A stretch of DNA of 64,000 bases, from the NCBI RefSeq assembly GCF_001424345.1, contig NZ_LMPF01000026.1, positions 192,204 to 256,203 on the forward strand. Reading direction: 5' to 3'. The DNA is from Burkholderia sp. Leaf177 (GTDB lineage Bacteria > Pseudomonadota > Gammaproteobacteria > Burkholderiales > Burkholderiaceae). The translations under genes were made by a program, and so were the position numbers. Shown piece after piece: positions 36,985 to 45,246 of the stretch (within the stretch, counting starts at the first letter, position 1; each line of letters starts with the position of its first letter). The notes below the pieces were generated by a model that ran no database searches, was not told the origin of the DNA, and saw nothing but the letters and a program-made list of their open reading frames with translations.

Positions 36985-37605
36985 ATGGTCAGGAAAAACG
37001 GCATGGACCCGGTGGAGCTGGGTATCGCCTTGATCGAGGAACAATTGCTCGCGCTCGTGCTGTATGCGAGCACGGTCGGAACATGGATCGATAAGGACAA
37101 GACGCCGCCCGATCTGGCGGCCGCGAACACGTTGCTCAGACGCAAGCGTTCACGCTCTGAGCCGCAGACGCACATAGAAGATGGAACGCCTGGCGTGGAA
37201 GGTGAAGCGCTCGGTTTGGGGGAGTCTTGGACGGCGTTCCATCAGGATCCGCAACGTTTGTCCGTGGTGTTGCGCGTTGCGGGGACAAATGCGATTCTGG
37301 CCATTGCCGACTTTTTTGAAGCGCACGATTTCTCCGAGTTGAGAACGCCAGAGGTCCAGTTCCTGATGCGTATTCGCGATGCCGCCACGAGCGGCAACAC
37401 GTTTCGCATAGAACCGGGAGAACGCATTCCGGTGGCATCGTTCAACGGCCTGACGATCACGGAGAAGCTGAACGGCTCGCCGCTGTTCGACGATGGCGTG
37501 ACTCCTGGCTTTGTGGAGTTCGGGGATATTGCCGCGTTGCTGCGTTATTTGGTCGATCATCTTCGCGGCGCACAGACGCTGATCAGTGACGGGGACGCCG
37601 GCTAA
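36985..37605 (+). CDS. Conserved-looking protein of unknown function
   Basis: 206 residues with AAGGAG before the ATG. No signal peptide or membrane helix is evident. Mixed alpha/beta composition with a basic loop RRKRSRSEP near residue 53; the second half has LRVAGTNAILAIADFFE and VEFGDIAALLRYLVDHLRG. I do not recognise a family. It probably shares a transcript with the DUF3597 gene. Confidence 0.6.
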   Translation: MVRKNGMDPVELGIALIEEQLLALVLYASTVGTWIDKDKTPPDLAAANTLLRRKRSRSEPQTHIEDGTPGVEGEALGLGESWTAFHQDPQRLSVVLRVAGTNAILAIADFFEAHDFSELRTPEVQFLMRIRDAATSGNTFRIEPGERIPVASFNGLTITEKLNGSPLFDDGVTPGFVEFGDIAALLRYLVDHLRGAQTLISDGDAG

Positions 37606-37923
37606 GCTACGTGCATAAAACCGGGCGTACCCGCAGCGGCCCGGTTCTCACAAATTTCCCTTCACCCGTGCAACAAAGGCGTGGAGATCGCCCGTCTGAA
37701 GTAACTGGTAAGGAAACCGGAATAAAGTGGCTATTGTCGGTGCATCGGTTGAGCGCACTTCTGCAATTGCCGTGACGCGTTATGGCCCCGCGACATCGCC
37801 GGATGCACTGGAGATCGACGCTTTCATGGCGTTGCGTGATTAAAAAAAGGCCTGTACACACGTGGATATACAAGGGTTTGATCTTGCTGTAATGTACATC
37901 CTTGTGCACACAAAGGAGCAAGC
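37606..37923. other. Intergenic region before vapBC
   Basis: Contains an 8-bp-stem hairpin (AACCGGGC 37619-37626 with GCCCGGTT 37639-37646) with no T-run on the plus strand, possibly a weak terminator. A 38-codon frame from GTG 37727 to 37843 (ending DALEIDAFMALRD) is protein-like but unsupported. The vapB operator region follows. Confidence 0.5.
37853..37916. promoter_or_regulatory. Candidate VapBC operator region
   Basis: Related TGTACA/TGTGCACA elements recur: TGTACACACG at 37853, TGTACATCC at 37893 and the palindrome TGTGCACA at 37903-37910, just before the vapB ribosome site AGGAG. AbrB-type antitoxins bind such palindromes to repress their own operon. Confidence 0.5.
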
Positions 37924-38160
37924 ATGCCGACCACGAGGATCTTTCGAAACGGAAATTCGCAGGCTGTCCGTATTCCTGCAGAAATGGCTTACGATCGCAC
38001 GGATCTGGAGGTCGAGATCGAGCGCGTTGGCGATGAATTGCGAATTCGGCCAGCGCGCAAGTCACTAGGAAGCGTATTAAAGACGTTCGCCAAGTTTTCG
38101 CCAGACTTCACAGTGGGCGATCGCGGCGAACATGAACAAGCAGATCGGGATACTTTGTAA
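37924..38160 (+). CDS. vapB: VapB-type antitoxin (AbrB/SpoVT fold)
   Basis: 78 residues, AGGAG 6 bp before the ATG. The swapped-hairpin DNA-binding domain is seen in RIFRNGNSQAVRIPAEM, with DELRIRPARK after it. The acidic C-terminal tail (VGDRGEHEQADRD) should wrap the toxin. Its stop overlaps the vapC ATG by one base, the usual coupling for these pairs. It neutralises VapC and represses the operon with it. Confidence 0.9.
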   Translation: MPTTRIFRNGNSQAVRIPAEMAYDRTDLEVEIERVGDELRIRPARKSLGSVLKTFAKFSPDFTVGDRGEHEQADRDTL

Positions 38161-38561
38161 TGCCGATCTACATGCTCGACACAAACATGTGCATTTATCT
38201 AATCAAGAATCAGCCGGAGCAGGTCGCCCGGCGTTTCGAACAATGCTACGTTGGTGATGTTGTGATGTCGGCAATTACTTTCGCTGAGCTGGAATATGGC
38301 GCAAGCGTCGCGGCCAATCCGAAGCGAGAACGACGCAATCTCGAAGCGTTGAGACAAGATATCCAGGTTGTTCCGTTCGACGTGGCCGCCGCAACTGCCT
38401 ACGGACCTTTAAGAGAAGCAACGCGTGGACGGAAGAAAGACCATCTGCAAAAGCTGATAGCAGCGCACGCCGTCGCGCTCGACGTGATTCTCGTGACCAA
38501 TAGCGAGCGCGATTTTTCGCACTATCCCGGCGTCAGGATTGAGAACTGGCTTAATAACTAA
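38160..38561 (+). CDS. vapC: VapC-type PIN-domain ribonuclease toxin
   Basis: 133 residues. PIN motifs: D7 in MLDTN, E43 in FAELEYG, D118 in NSERDF. At the third acidic position, usually Asp three residues before the IAAHA segment, this protein has Q97 (LQKLIAAHA); D94 is three residues earlier. VapC toxins cleave tRNA or rRNA with Mg2+ held by these acids, so activity may be altered unless D94 takes the role. Coupled to vapB. I see no other sign of decay. Confidence 0.9.
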   Translation: MPIYMLDTNMCIYLIKNQPEQVARRFEQCYVGDVVMSAITFAELEYGASVAANPKRERRNLEALRQDIQVVPFDVAAATAYGPLREATRGRKKDHLQKLIAAHAVALDVILVTNSERDFSHYPGVRIENWLNN

Positions 38562-38567
38562 CCTTCC

Positions 38568-39167
38568 TCAATCCGCCGGATTGACCAGCGAAGTCATGAC
38601 GTGATCGGCCCATTTCCCGTCGATCTTCAAATACGCTTTTGCAAGCCCCTCGTATTCGAATCCGAGCCGCGCGAGCAATCGTCCGCTGCGTTCATTTTCC
38701 GGCCGATAACTCGCCATCACGCGATGCAACTTGTAAGCCTCGAACACAAAACGCAGTGCGACACTGAGCGCCTCATGCATCAGCCCGCGACCTTCATGAC
38801 GTTGATCGATTGAATAACCGAGATTGCACGCCTGAAACGGCCCGCGAACGATATTCGTGAAATGACAGTCACCGATCAACGCGTTATCCGCCGCGCCCGG
38901 TTCGTTTGAAAAGATCAGCAAATGGAGCGCCGTTCCTTCCGCCATGGCATGTTCCATTTGCATGGCCCGCTCGTTAGCGGCTTGCGTCGTGTAAAAGCAG
39001 CTGTCGCGAGAGGGTTCCCAAGGTTCGAGATGCGCGCGATTCGCCAACCGGTAGGCGAGCATGGCTTCTGCATGTTGCAAGTCTGCACGACGCAGGACGA
39101 CGTGCTGCGCGGCAAGACCGGCGGGCGGAAATGCGGGGACCGCTTTGCTTTTGAAATCGAATGCCAT
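38568..39167 (-). CDS. GNAT-family N-acetyltransferase (RimJ/RimL-like)
   Basis: 199 residues from ATG 39167; an in-frame ATG at 39209 is equally possible since neither has a good ribosome site. Motifs: LRRADLQHAEAM at the start, NLGYSIDQRHEGRGLMHEAL (acetyl-CoA loop Q-x2-G-x-G form RHEGRG), VMASYRPENERSGRLLARLGF. Related enzymes acetylate N-terminal Ala or Ser of ribosomal proteins, or small amines. Converges on vapC with 6 bp between stops. Confidence 0.85.
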   Translation of the reverse strand: MAFDFKSKAVPAFPPAGLAAQHVVLRRADLQHAEAMLAYRLANRAHLEPWEPSRDSCFYTTQAANERAMQMEHAMAEGTALHLLIFSNEPGAADNALIGDCHFTNIVRGPFQACNLGYSIDQRHEGRGLMHEALSVALRFVFEAYKLHRVMASYRPENERSGRLLARLGFEYEGLAKAYLKIDGKWADHVMTSLVNPAD

Positions 39168-39360
39168 TGCAGGGTAATTAATAAACGCTGAATGCGAAAC
39201 ACGCGGCATTCAATATGAACATTTAATAAATCTGATTAATTGCACGCGGATTCGGCAATTCTGACTGTGTCGATTACGCAATCCGGTGCACGAAGAGGTG
39301 GCGGTCGATAGGGGAAAACCCTTATAATGCCCGAAGTTGATGTTTCAAGGAACTTTGGAA

Positions 39361-39564
39361 ATGCCCAGCCGCTTTGTCATTCTCGAGCGCATTGCTTTTG
39401 CGCTGTTCACTATGTCCGCGATCGCGGACGCCACGTTTATCAGTTACGAGAAAAGCCAGAACTTCCGGGACAATATTCATGAAATCGTGCGCGTGAGTAA
39501 GGAAGTGTCGTTAATGTATCCGGCGACCGGCAACGATCCGTGGATGCCGCTGGCGTCGGGCTGA
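39361..39564 (+). CDS. Small protein of unknown function with N-terminal hydrophobic segment
   Basis: 67 residues from ATG 39361 (GGAA close upstream; an in-frame ATG at 39337 would add 8). FVILERIAFALFTMSAIADA is a possible signal or anchor; the rest is polar (NFRDNIHEIVRVSKEVSLMY). No family recognised. Its strand and coding look fit the neighbourhood, but support is limited. Confidence 0.45.
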   Translation: MPSRFVILERIAFALFTMSAIADATFISYEKSQNFRDNIHEIVRVSKEVSLMYPATGNDPWMPLASG

Positions 39565-39590
39565 AACGTAAAACATCGGTCCTGCTAAAG

Positions 39591-40499
39591 CTAAGGCCGC
39601 TCACGGAACGCCTGCTCCACGAAATCCAGAAACACCCGGACACGCGGCGACAAATGCCGGCGATTCGCAAACACCGCGTACAACTCGATCTCATCGCAGT
39701 GATAGGGCGCGAGGCACTCGACCAGCCGCCCTTCGCGCAAATCGTCTTCAATGTCCCATAGCGCCTTCAAAGCAAGACCGCGGCCCTTGAGCGCCCAGTC
39801 GTGGAGCACTTCGCCGCTTGCCGTCGACAAGGTCCCGCGCACCTGAACCTCACGACGCCGGCCATCCTCCTGAAACATCCATTTGTCGAATACACGCTGG
39901 CCGCGAACCAACCGGATGCAATCATGCCCGGCGAGCTCGGCGGGCGTATGCGGGGTGCCGCACCGCGCGAGATAATCAGGCGCGGCGCAAACGATCCGCC
40001 GGCTCGACAGCAAGCGTTTTGCGATCACGCCCGTGTCTGGCGGCAAGCCGATGCGCAATGCGACGTCGAGATTGTCATCGATCACATCCAGTCCAATATC
40101 CGATAACACCAGCCGCACCTCGACCTCCGGGTATTGAGCGGAGAACGCTTCGATCAGCGGCGCAATCTGCTTGCGCCCGATCTCGGACGGCGCGCCTATA
40201 CATATCAACCCCTGCGGCACGCGCGCCTGTGCGCTGATCTCGGCTTCGGCGTCATCGACGGCTTGCAGGATTGCCAGCGCTCGCTCATGGAACAGCGCGC
40301 CCTCGGCCGTCAATTCGAAACGCCGCGAAGTCCGCGTGACAAGCCGCACGCCCAGCCGCTTTTCCAGCGCCGCGAGGCGCCGGCTCATGGCGGCCGTCGA
40401 TCCGTCCGTCTGGCGCGCGGCCGCCGACAAACTCCCGGCATCGACCATTTGTGCGAAGACCCGCAGATCATTGATTTCATCCGGCACGAAGCGCTCCAT
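39591..40499 (-). CDS. LysR-family transcriptional regulator
   Basis: 302 residues. N-terminal HTH: FAQMVDAGSLSAAARQTDGSTAAMSRRLAALEKRLGVRL. Effector domain starts at ~90 (GLICIGAPSEIGRKQIAPLI) and includes the DVALRIG segment common in the CrgA/DsdC-like branch. Divergent from the quinone-oxidoreductase-like gene at 40594 (94 bp between starts), which it probably regulates together with the MFS gene beyond it. Confidence 0.9.
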   Translation of the reverse strand: MERFVPDEINDLRVFAQMVDAGSLSAAARQTDGSTAAMSRRLAALEKRLGVRLVTRTSRRFELTAEGALFHERALAILQAVDDAEAEISAQARVPQGLICIGAPSEIGRKQIAPLIEAFSAQYPEVEVRLVLSDIGLDVIDDNLDVALRIGLPPDTGVIAKRLLSSRRIVCAAPDYLARCGTPHTPAELAGHDCIRLVRGQRVFDKWMFQEDGRRREVQVRGTLSTASGEVLHDWALKGRGLALKALWDIEDDLREGRLVECLAPYHCDEIELYAVFANRRHLSPRVRVFLDFVEQAFRERP

Positions 40500-40593
40500 C
40501 TTTCCACTTGACGCAACGATTCTATGTGGCGGAAGCCCTTTTCGCCACGCCGCGACGAAGGAATAATGTGTTCATTCCAACGGAGAACCCACC

Positions 40594-41550
40594 ATGAAAG
40601 CGTTGCGCTTCAACCAACACGGCGATCCAGGCGTGCTCGTTATCGAGGATTTGCCGTCGCTTCAAGCGTCCGCGGATGAGGCAGTCGTGCGCGTGCTCGC
40701 GGCATCGATCAATCCGAGTGACGTAAAGAACGTGGAAGGGCGCATGAGCCAGACCACGTTGCCGCGCACGCCCGGACGCGATTATTCGGGCGTGGTGATC
40801 CAGGGTCCGGCCGAATGGCTCGGCGCGGAAGTGTGGGGTTCAGGTGGCGACGTTGGTTTTACCCGCGACGGCACGCATGCCGAGGAACTCGTCGTGCCGG
40901 TAGCGAGCTTGCATCGAAAGCCGGTTAACTTGAGCCACGAAGAGGCGTCGGCAATAGGCGTGAACTTCATCACCGCGTGGTGCGCGGTGGTCGAGGCCGC
41001 GCAACTGCAGGCCGGCGAAACAATTGTGATCATCGGGCTGGGCGGCGTGGGCGGGGCGGCTGCGCAAATCGCGAAACGGATTGGCGCGAAAGTCGTAGGC
41101 GTGGCACGAGATACGAATGTGCCCGGGCCATATGTCGATGCAATGGTCGATTCCAAAGCGGCCGGTTTTATCGATGAAATCCGCGCGCTGACGCAAGGCG
41201 GCGCGGCCGTTGTGTTCGATACTGTCGGCGGTTCCATGTTCGAAACCGCCGTGCACATGTTGAGGTTGCGCGGGCGGCTGGTGGAAATATCGGCGACGGA
41301 CCGGCGTGAAGTGACGTTCAACCTCGCCGACTTCTATCACAACGAAAGTCAATTGTTAGGTGTCGATACCCTCAAGCGCGATCTGAGTGCAGCGGGCGCA
41401 ATGCTCGAAGCGCTGCGCACGGGTTTCGAGGACGGCAGCTTTAAGGCGCCGGTGATCGCGCAAACTTTTGCACTCGCTGACGCGCAAGCGGCGTATCGGG
41501 CGGTGGCCGCGGGTACGAAAGGCCGCGTGGTGCTGACGCCGGCAAAATGA
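40594..41550 (+). CDS. Medium-chain zinc-independent oxidoreductase (NADPH:quinone reductase-like)
   Basis: 318 residues; GGAG before the ATG. MDR fold: N-terminal catalytic domain with INPSDVKNVEG and PGRDYSGVV, NADPH-binding motif IIGLGGVGGAAAQIAK near residue 147. The zinc-ligand Cys/His of alcohol dehydrogenases are absent, as in QOR enzymes. It probably reduces quinones or enones with NADPH. Its TGA overlaps an ATG (ATGA, 41547) that would start the next MFS gene, so the two were built as a coupled operon under the divergent LysR gene. Confidence 0.87.
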   Translation: MKALRFNQHGDPGVLVIEDLPSLQASADEAVVRVLAASINPSDVKNVEGRMSQTTLPRTPGRDYSGVVIQGPAEWLGAEVWGSGGDVGFTRDGTHAEELVVPVASLHRKPVNLSHEEASAIGVNFITAWCAVVEAAQLQAGETIVIIGLGGVGGAAAQIAKRIGAKVVGVARDTNVPGPYVDAMVDSKAAGFIDEIRALTQGGAAVVFDTVGGSMFETAVHMLRLRGRLVEISATDRREVTFNLADFYHNESQLLGVDTLKRDLSAAGAMLEALRTGFEDGSFKAPVIAQTFALADAQAAYRAVAAGTKGRVVLTPAK

Positions 41551-41582
41551 CGACGCGCTGACGGCTGCAGCCGCAATCGGTT

Positions 41583-42773
41583 TTGTTCGCCGTCTATCTC
41601 GGCGCGCTGGCTGCGCTGCCGCCTGTTTCCATCGATATGGCGCTTCCCGCACTCGTCGATATCGCCGGCTCCCTGCACGCGAGCGCGAGTCAGGCTGGGC
41701 TGACGCTGAGCTTATTCATGGCGGGTTTCGCGCTCGGGCCGATTGTGTACGGTCCGCTTTCCGATGCCCGCGGCCGCAAGCCCACGTTGCTCATCGGACT
41801 GACTTTGTTCACGGCGGGCGGGATCGCGTCGGCGCTTGCGCCTGACATATATGTATTGCTCGGCGCGCGGCTGCTGCAGGGCATTGGCGCGGGCGCGGGC
41901 ATGACGGTGGCGCTGGCAATCGTGCGCGATCGCTTTGAAGGCAACGCGATGCAGCATCGCCTTGCAGCCATCACGGTCGTCGCCAATGTTGCGCCGATCG
42001 TCGCGCCGTCAGTAGGCGTTGCGTTGCTCGCCGCGATCGAATGGCGCGGCATCTACGGCGTGATGGCGGCGTGTGGTTTGCTGGCGGCCATCGCGACATG
42101 GACTGGCCTCGAAGAATCCGCTCCACGACGAAACGAAGCCCTGGCGATCTCCGGGCTGCGCAAGCAGTATTGGCGCGTGCTGACACACTCATCAGTCATC
42201 GGCAACATCCTGATCAACGGCTTTGGATTCGGCTGGATGTTCGCGTACGTCGCCGGATCGCCGCTCGTGCTGCTGCATGTCCTGCACGTAAAACCGGTCA
42301 TCTACGCCGCCATGTTCGCGATGACCGGCATCGGCATTGTCGCCGGCGCAACCGCCAACGGATTGCTTGCATCGCGCGGTGTGGGAGCGCGGCGCATTCT
42401 CGCGGTCGCGATCTGCGTGACATTGGCCGCAACGCTCGCCCTGACCGCATTGAACGCGATGCACCTTGCAACGTTGCTCGCGATCATGCCGTTGCTCGTG
42501 GCATGCACTTTTTGCTTCGGACTGGCCGCGCCGAGTGCCACTCGCGGTGCGCTCGATCCCATGCCCGAGTTTGCAGGCGTGGCGGGCGGCCTGCTGACAT
42601 CGGTCCAGATGTTGTGCGGCGCGGCTTCGAGTTCGCTCGTCGCGCTGTTGTTCTCAACCTATGGCGCGCAGTCGATGAACCTCGTCATGTTCGCGTGCGC
42701 GCTGCTCGGCGCAATCGTGTGGATGTGGTTAGGGAAAACAGGGCGCAATGAAGTGCACGCGGTGATGGCGTAA
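41583..42773 (+). CDS. MFS drug transporter, Bcr/CflA family (start disrupted)
   Basis: 396 residues from TTG 41583. LFAVYLGALAALPPVSIDMALPAL is the helix-1 region of Bcr/CflA pumps; motif GPLSDARGRKP (loop 2-3) and LLQGIGAGAGMTVALAIVRD follow. The natural start seems to be ATG 41547, which overlaps the upstream stop and is in the same frame, but a TGA at 41559-41561 stops it after four codons. Translation would have to begin at TTG 41583, leaving almost no cytoplasmic N-terminus, or the gene is impaired. The remaining frame is intact with 12 helices. Confidence 0.85.
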   Translation: MFAVYLGALAALPPVSIDMALPALVDIAGSLHASASQAGLTLSLFMAGFALGPIVYGPLSDARGRKPTLLIGLTLFTAGGIASALAPDIYVLLGARLLQGIGAGAGMTVALAIVRDRFEGNAMQHRLAAITVVANVAPIVAPSVGVALLAAIEWRGIYGVMAACGLLAAIATWTGLEESAPRRNEALAISGLRKQYWRVLTHSSVIGNILINGFGFGWMFAYVAGSPLVLLHVLHVKPVIYAAMFAMTGIGIVAGATANGLLASRGVGARRILAVAICVTLAATLALTALNAMHLATLLAIMPLLVACTFCFGLAAPSATRGALDPMPEFAGVAGGLLTSVQMLCGAASSSLVALLFSTYGAQSMNLVMFACALLGAIVWMWLGKTGRNEVHAVMA

Positions 42774-42971
42774 ATCGTGGAATACGCTGCGTTTTTTGTT
42801 GATTCGAAAATTGCGCGCCGACTCGTGCACTTATAAATCGCGCATTTATCTAAGCTCAGCTCGAAGTTTTCTTTGGATCCGTGTCAACACACTCGGCGAT
42901 CACGCGTTAAACATGTAATCGCGACACGCAAGCCGCGACACTGTTAAACAACCACGAAGGGTCTTACCGCC

Positions 42972-43190
42972 ATGAAAAAGCAACTCGTTGCCGCATCGCT
43001 CGCCGCCTTGTTTTCCGCTGCTGTGTTTGCACAAGCTTCGGCTCCCGCTGTAACGCCGGCAGTTCCGGCTGCTACGACGGCAGATGCAGCGCAACCTGCC
43101 AGCGCACACAAGGCCAAGAAGCACCACAAAAAGCATCACAAGAACACGACCGCCGCTTCGGCAATCCCGTCGTCGGCAGCAAAGCCGTAA
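42972..43190 (+). CDS. Small exported Ala/His/Lys-rich protein
   Basis: 72 residues. Signal peptide MKKQLVAASLAALFSAAVFA with cleavage after AFA. The mature peptide is Ala/Pro/Thr-rich and ends with a HKAKKHHKKHHKN basic cluster. It resembles the acid-shock-protein type of small periplasmic peptides in composition only. His-rich tails can bind metals or polyanions; no function is shown. A strong hairpin terminator follows about 100 bp downstream. Confidence 0.7.
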   Translation: MKKQLVAASLAALFSAAVFAQASAPAVTPAVPAATTADAAQPASAHKAKKHHKKHHKNTTAASAIPSSAAKP

Positions 43191-43574
43191 GTTTGAAGGG
43201 CAGTACAAAAGCCCTGTCTGACCGTGGCGCTGCTTTAGAGAAATACCTTTTAAGTCAAGGTATCGAGAGGCGTAACGTGGGGCTTTGAATTGGCGGCTCG
43301 AATGCGCATGATCTGCGCGTTCGAGCCGTTTTCGTTGGGGATTTCGCAGCTCGTGAACGGTTGAATTAACCGTACGATGCGACCGTTTCGATACCCGATC
43401 CACCGCGGCCTTTCCCATCTTCGCGCGCGACGACGTGTATCATCCACACCACGCGGCTTTTTGCGCCGCCGTTCCTTCATTGCGCTGATTGCCGGGGTCG
43501 TTGCGACAATTCCGCGCCCGCCGCTTCACGCGCCCTTGAACCGAACGCGCAACCTTCAGCTCTTTTCCGTACAG
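43191..43574. other. Intergenic region upstream of prfC
   Basis: Holds a 7-bp-stem hairpin (ATACCTT 43243-43249 with AAGGTAT 43257-43263) and a strong terminator at 43294-43332, then ~240 bp that is open in the prfC frame but lacks family similarity. The latter should include the prfC promoter and leader. Confidence 0.55.
43294..43332 (+). terminator. Hairpin terminator before prfC
   Basis: CGGCTCGAA with GCGCA (43294-43308) pairs with TGCGC and TTCGAGCCG (from 43314 to 43328), one-base bulges, followed by TTTT (43329-43332). Probably ends the transcript of the small exported protein. Confidence 0.75.
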
Positions 43575-45176
43575 ATGGCACTCTCCGAACTCAAACGGCG
43601 CCGCACGTTCGCGGTCATTTCCCACCCTGACGCGGGCAAAACCACGCTGACCGAAAAGCTCTTGCTGTTTTCGGGCGCGATCCAGATTGCCGGCACGGTG
43701 AAGGGCCGCAAGAGCAACCGATACGCCACGTCCGACTGGATGGAAATCGAAAAGCAGCGCGGCATTTCCGTCGCCAGTTCCGTCATGCAGTTCGAATATG
43801 GCGATTGCGTCATCAACCTGCTCGATACCCCCGGTCACGAAGACTTCTCGGAAGACACGTATCGTGTTTTGACCGCCGTCGACGCCGCCGTGATGGTGAT
43901 CGATGGCGCGAACGGCGTCGAAGCGCAGACGCTCAAGCTGCTTGAAGTGTGCCGCAGCCGCCGCACGCCGATTCTCACGTTCATCAACAAGATGGACCGT
44001 GAGGTGCGTCAGCCGCTCGAATTGCTCGATGAAATCGAACAGCATCTCGGCGTTGCCGCCGTGCCGTTCACGTGGCCTATCGGCATGGGCAAGGAATTCC
44101 AGGGCGTGTATGACATCGAGCACGATCAGGTGCGCGTGTTTCGCGCGGGTCAGGACACGGCCGGCGGCGCGGTGGAAACCGTGCATGCCCTCGACGACGC
44201 CGACGGCGAACGCCGTTTCGGTCCGAGCTGGGCGCGTGCGAAAGAAGAGATCGATCTGATCACGGGCGCAACGCCGGCCTTCGATCGCGCGGCTTTTCTG
44301 GCTGGCGAACAATCGCCCGTGCTGTTCGGATCGGCGATCAATAACTTCGGCGTGAAGGAAATTCTCGACGCCCTTGTGGAACTGGCGCCGCCGCCGGCCA
44401 TGCGGATGTCGGTACAGCGTCCGGTGTTGCCCGAAGAGCCGCGTTTTACCGGCGTGGTGTTCAAGGTGCAGGCCAACATGGACCCGGCGCATCGTGACCG
44501 CGTGGCGTTTATTCGTGTGTGTTCAGGGCATTTCGAGCGCGGCATGGCGCTGAAGGTGACGCGCTCGGGCAAGACGTTTCGCGCCAGCAACGTGGTGACG
44601 TTCCTGTCGCAGCGACGCGAGACAGTGAGCGAGGCTTATCCTGGCGATATCATTGGCATTCCGAATCATGGCACCTTGAGCCTCGGCGATACGTTGACCG
44701 AAGGCGAGATGCTGCAGTTCGTCGGCTTGCCGTTCTTCGCACCTGAAATTTTCCAGACGGTGGAAGTCGTTGATCCAATTCGCGCAAAGCAATTGGGTGA
44801 GGCGCTGCGTCAACTCGGCGACGAAGGCGCGATCCAGGTGTTCCGTCCCGTGCTCGGCGGCTCGACTATTCTCGGCGCGGTCGGACAGCTGCAGTTCGAG
44901 GTCGTGGCGCACCGGTTGTCTGCGGAATACAAGGTCGATGTGCGCATCATGCCGGCGCGCTACCGCATGTCGCGATGGGTGACGTGCGATGATGCGGCGG
45001 AGTTGCGCCGTTTCACCGATGCTTATGCTGCGCGCATTGCGCTGGATGCATCGAATGCGCCGACATATCTTGCTTCTCATGTTTCCGAAATCGATGTCGC
45101 GCAGAAGGCCTGGCCGAAGATCGTCTTCAATGAGTTGCGGGAGCATTCGGGCGCACCGTTTCAGAAGTCTATTTGA
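43575..45176 (+). CDS. prfC: Peptide chain release factor 3 (GTPase)
   Basis: 533 residues from ATG 43575, close to the 529 of E. coli RF3; the open frame upstream (from 43377) has no similarity. GTPase motifs: HPDAGKTTLTEKL (P-loop), DTPGHEDF (G3), NKMDRE (G4), and switch I region RGISVASSVM. Domains II and III follow (FTGVVFKVQANMDPAHRDR). It recycles RF1 and RF2 from the ribosome after peptide release. The 3' end is marked by a 19-bp tandem duplication that includes the stop codon. Confidence 0.96.
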   Translation: MALSELKRRRTFAVISHPDAGKTTLTEKLLLFSGAIQIAGTVKGRKSNRYATSDWMEIEKQRGISVASSVMQFEYGDCVINLLDTPGHEDFSEDTYRVLTAVDAAVMVIDGANGVEAQTLKLLEVCRSRRTPILTFINKMDREVRQPLELLDEIEQHLGVAAVPFTWPIGMGKEFQGVYDIEHDQVRVFRAGQDTAGGAVETVHALDDADGERRFGPSWARAKEEIDLITGATPAFDRAAFLAGEQSPVLFGSAINNFGVKEILDALVELAPPPAMRMSVQRPVLPEEPRFTGVVFKVQANMDPAHRDRVAFIRVCSGHFERGMALKVTRSGKTFRASNVVTFLSQRRETVSEAYPGDIIGIPNHGTLSLGDTLTEGEMLQFVGLPFFAPEIFQTVEVVDPIRAKQLGEALRQLGDEGAIQVFRPVLGGSTILGAVGQLQFEVVAHRLSAEYKVDVRIMPARYRMSRWVTCDDAAELRRFTDAYAARIALDASNAPTYLASHVSEIDVAQKAWPKIVFNELREHSGAPFQKSI

Positions 45177-45199
45177 AGGCGGCAGGTCTATTTGAAGGC
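45167..45199 (+). repeat. Tandem duplication over the prfC stop codon
   Basis: GTCTATTTGAAGGC occurs at 45167-45180 and again at 45186-45199, a 19-bp period. The first copy contains the prfC TGA (45174-45176). It looks like a small slippage duplication. Confidence 0.75.
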
Positions 45200-45246
45200 A
45201 GCGCGCGCTTTGGATATCGCGCGCCGCACCTCGTCAAAACAAATAA

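Noticed and set aside
37727-37843. 38-codon GTG-started frame before vapBC
   Set aside because: Protein-like ending but too short and without family or context to call a gene.
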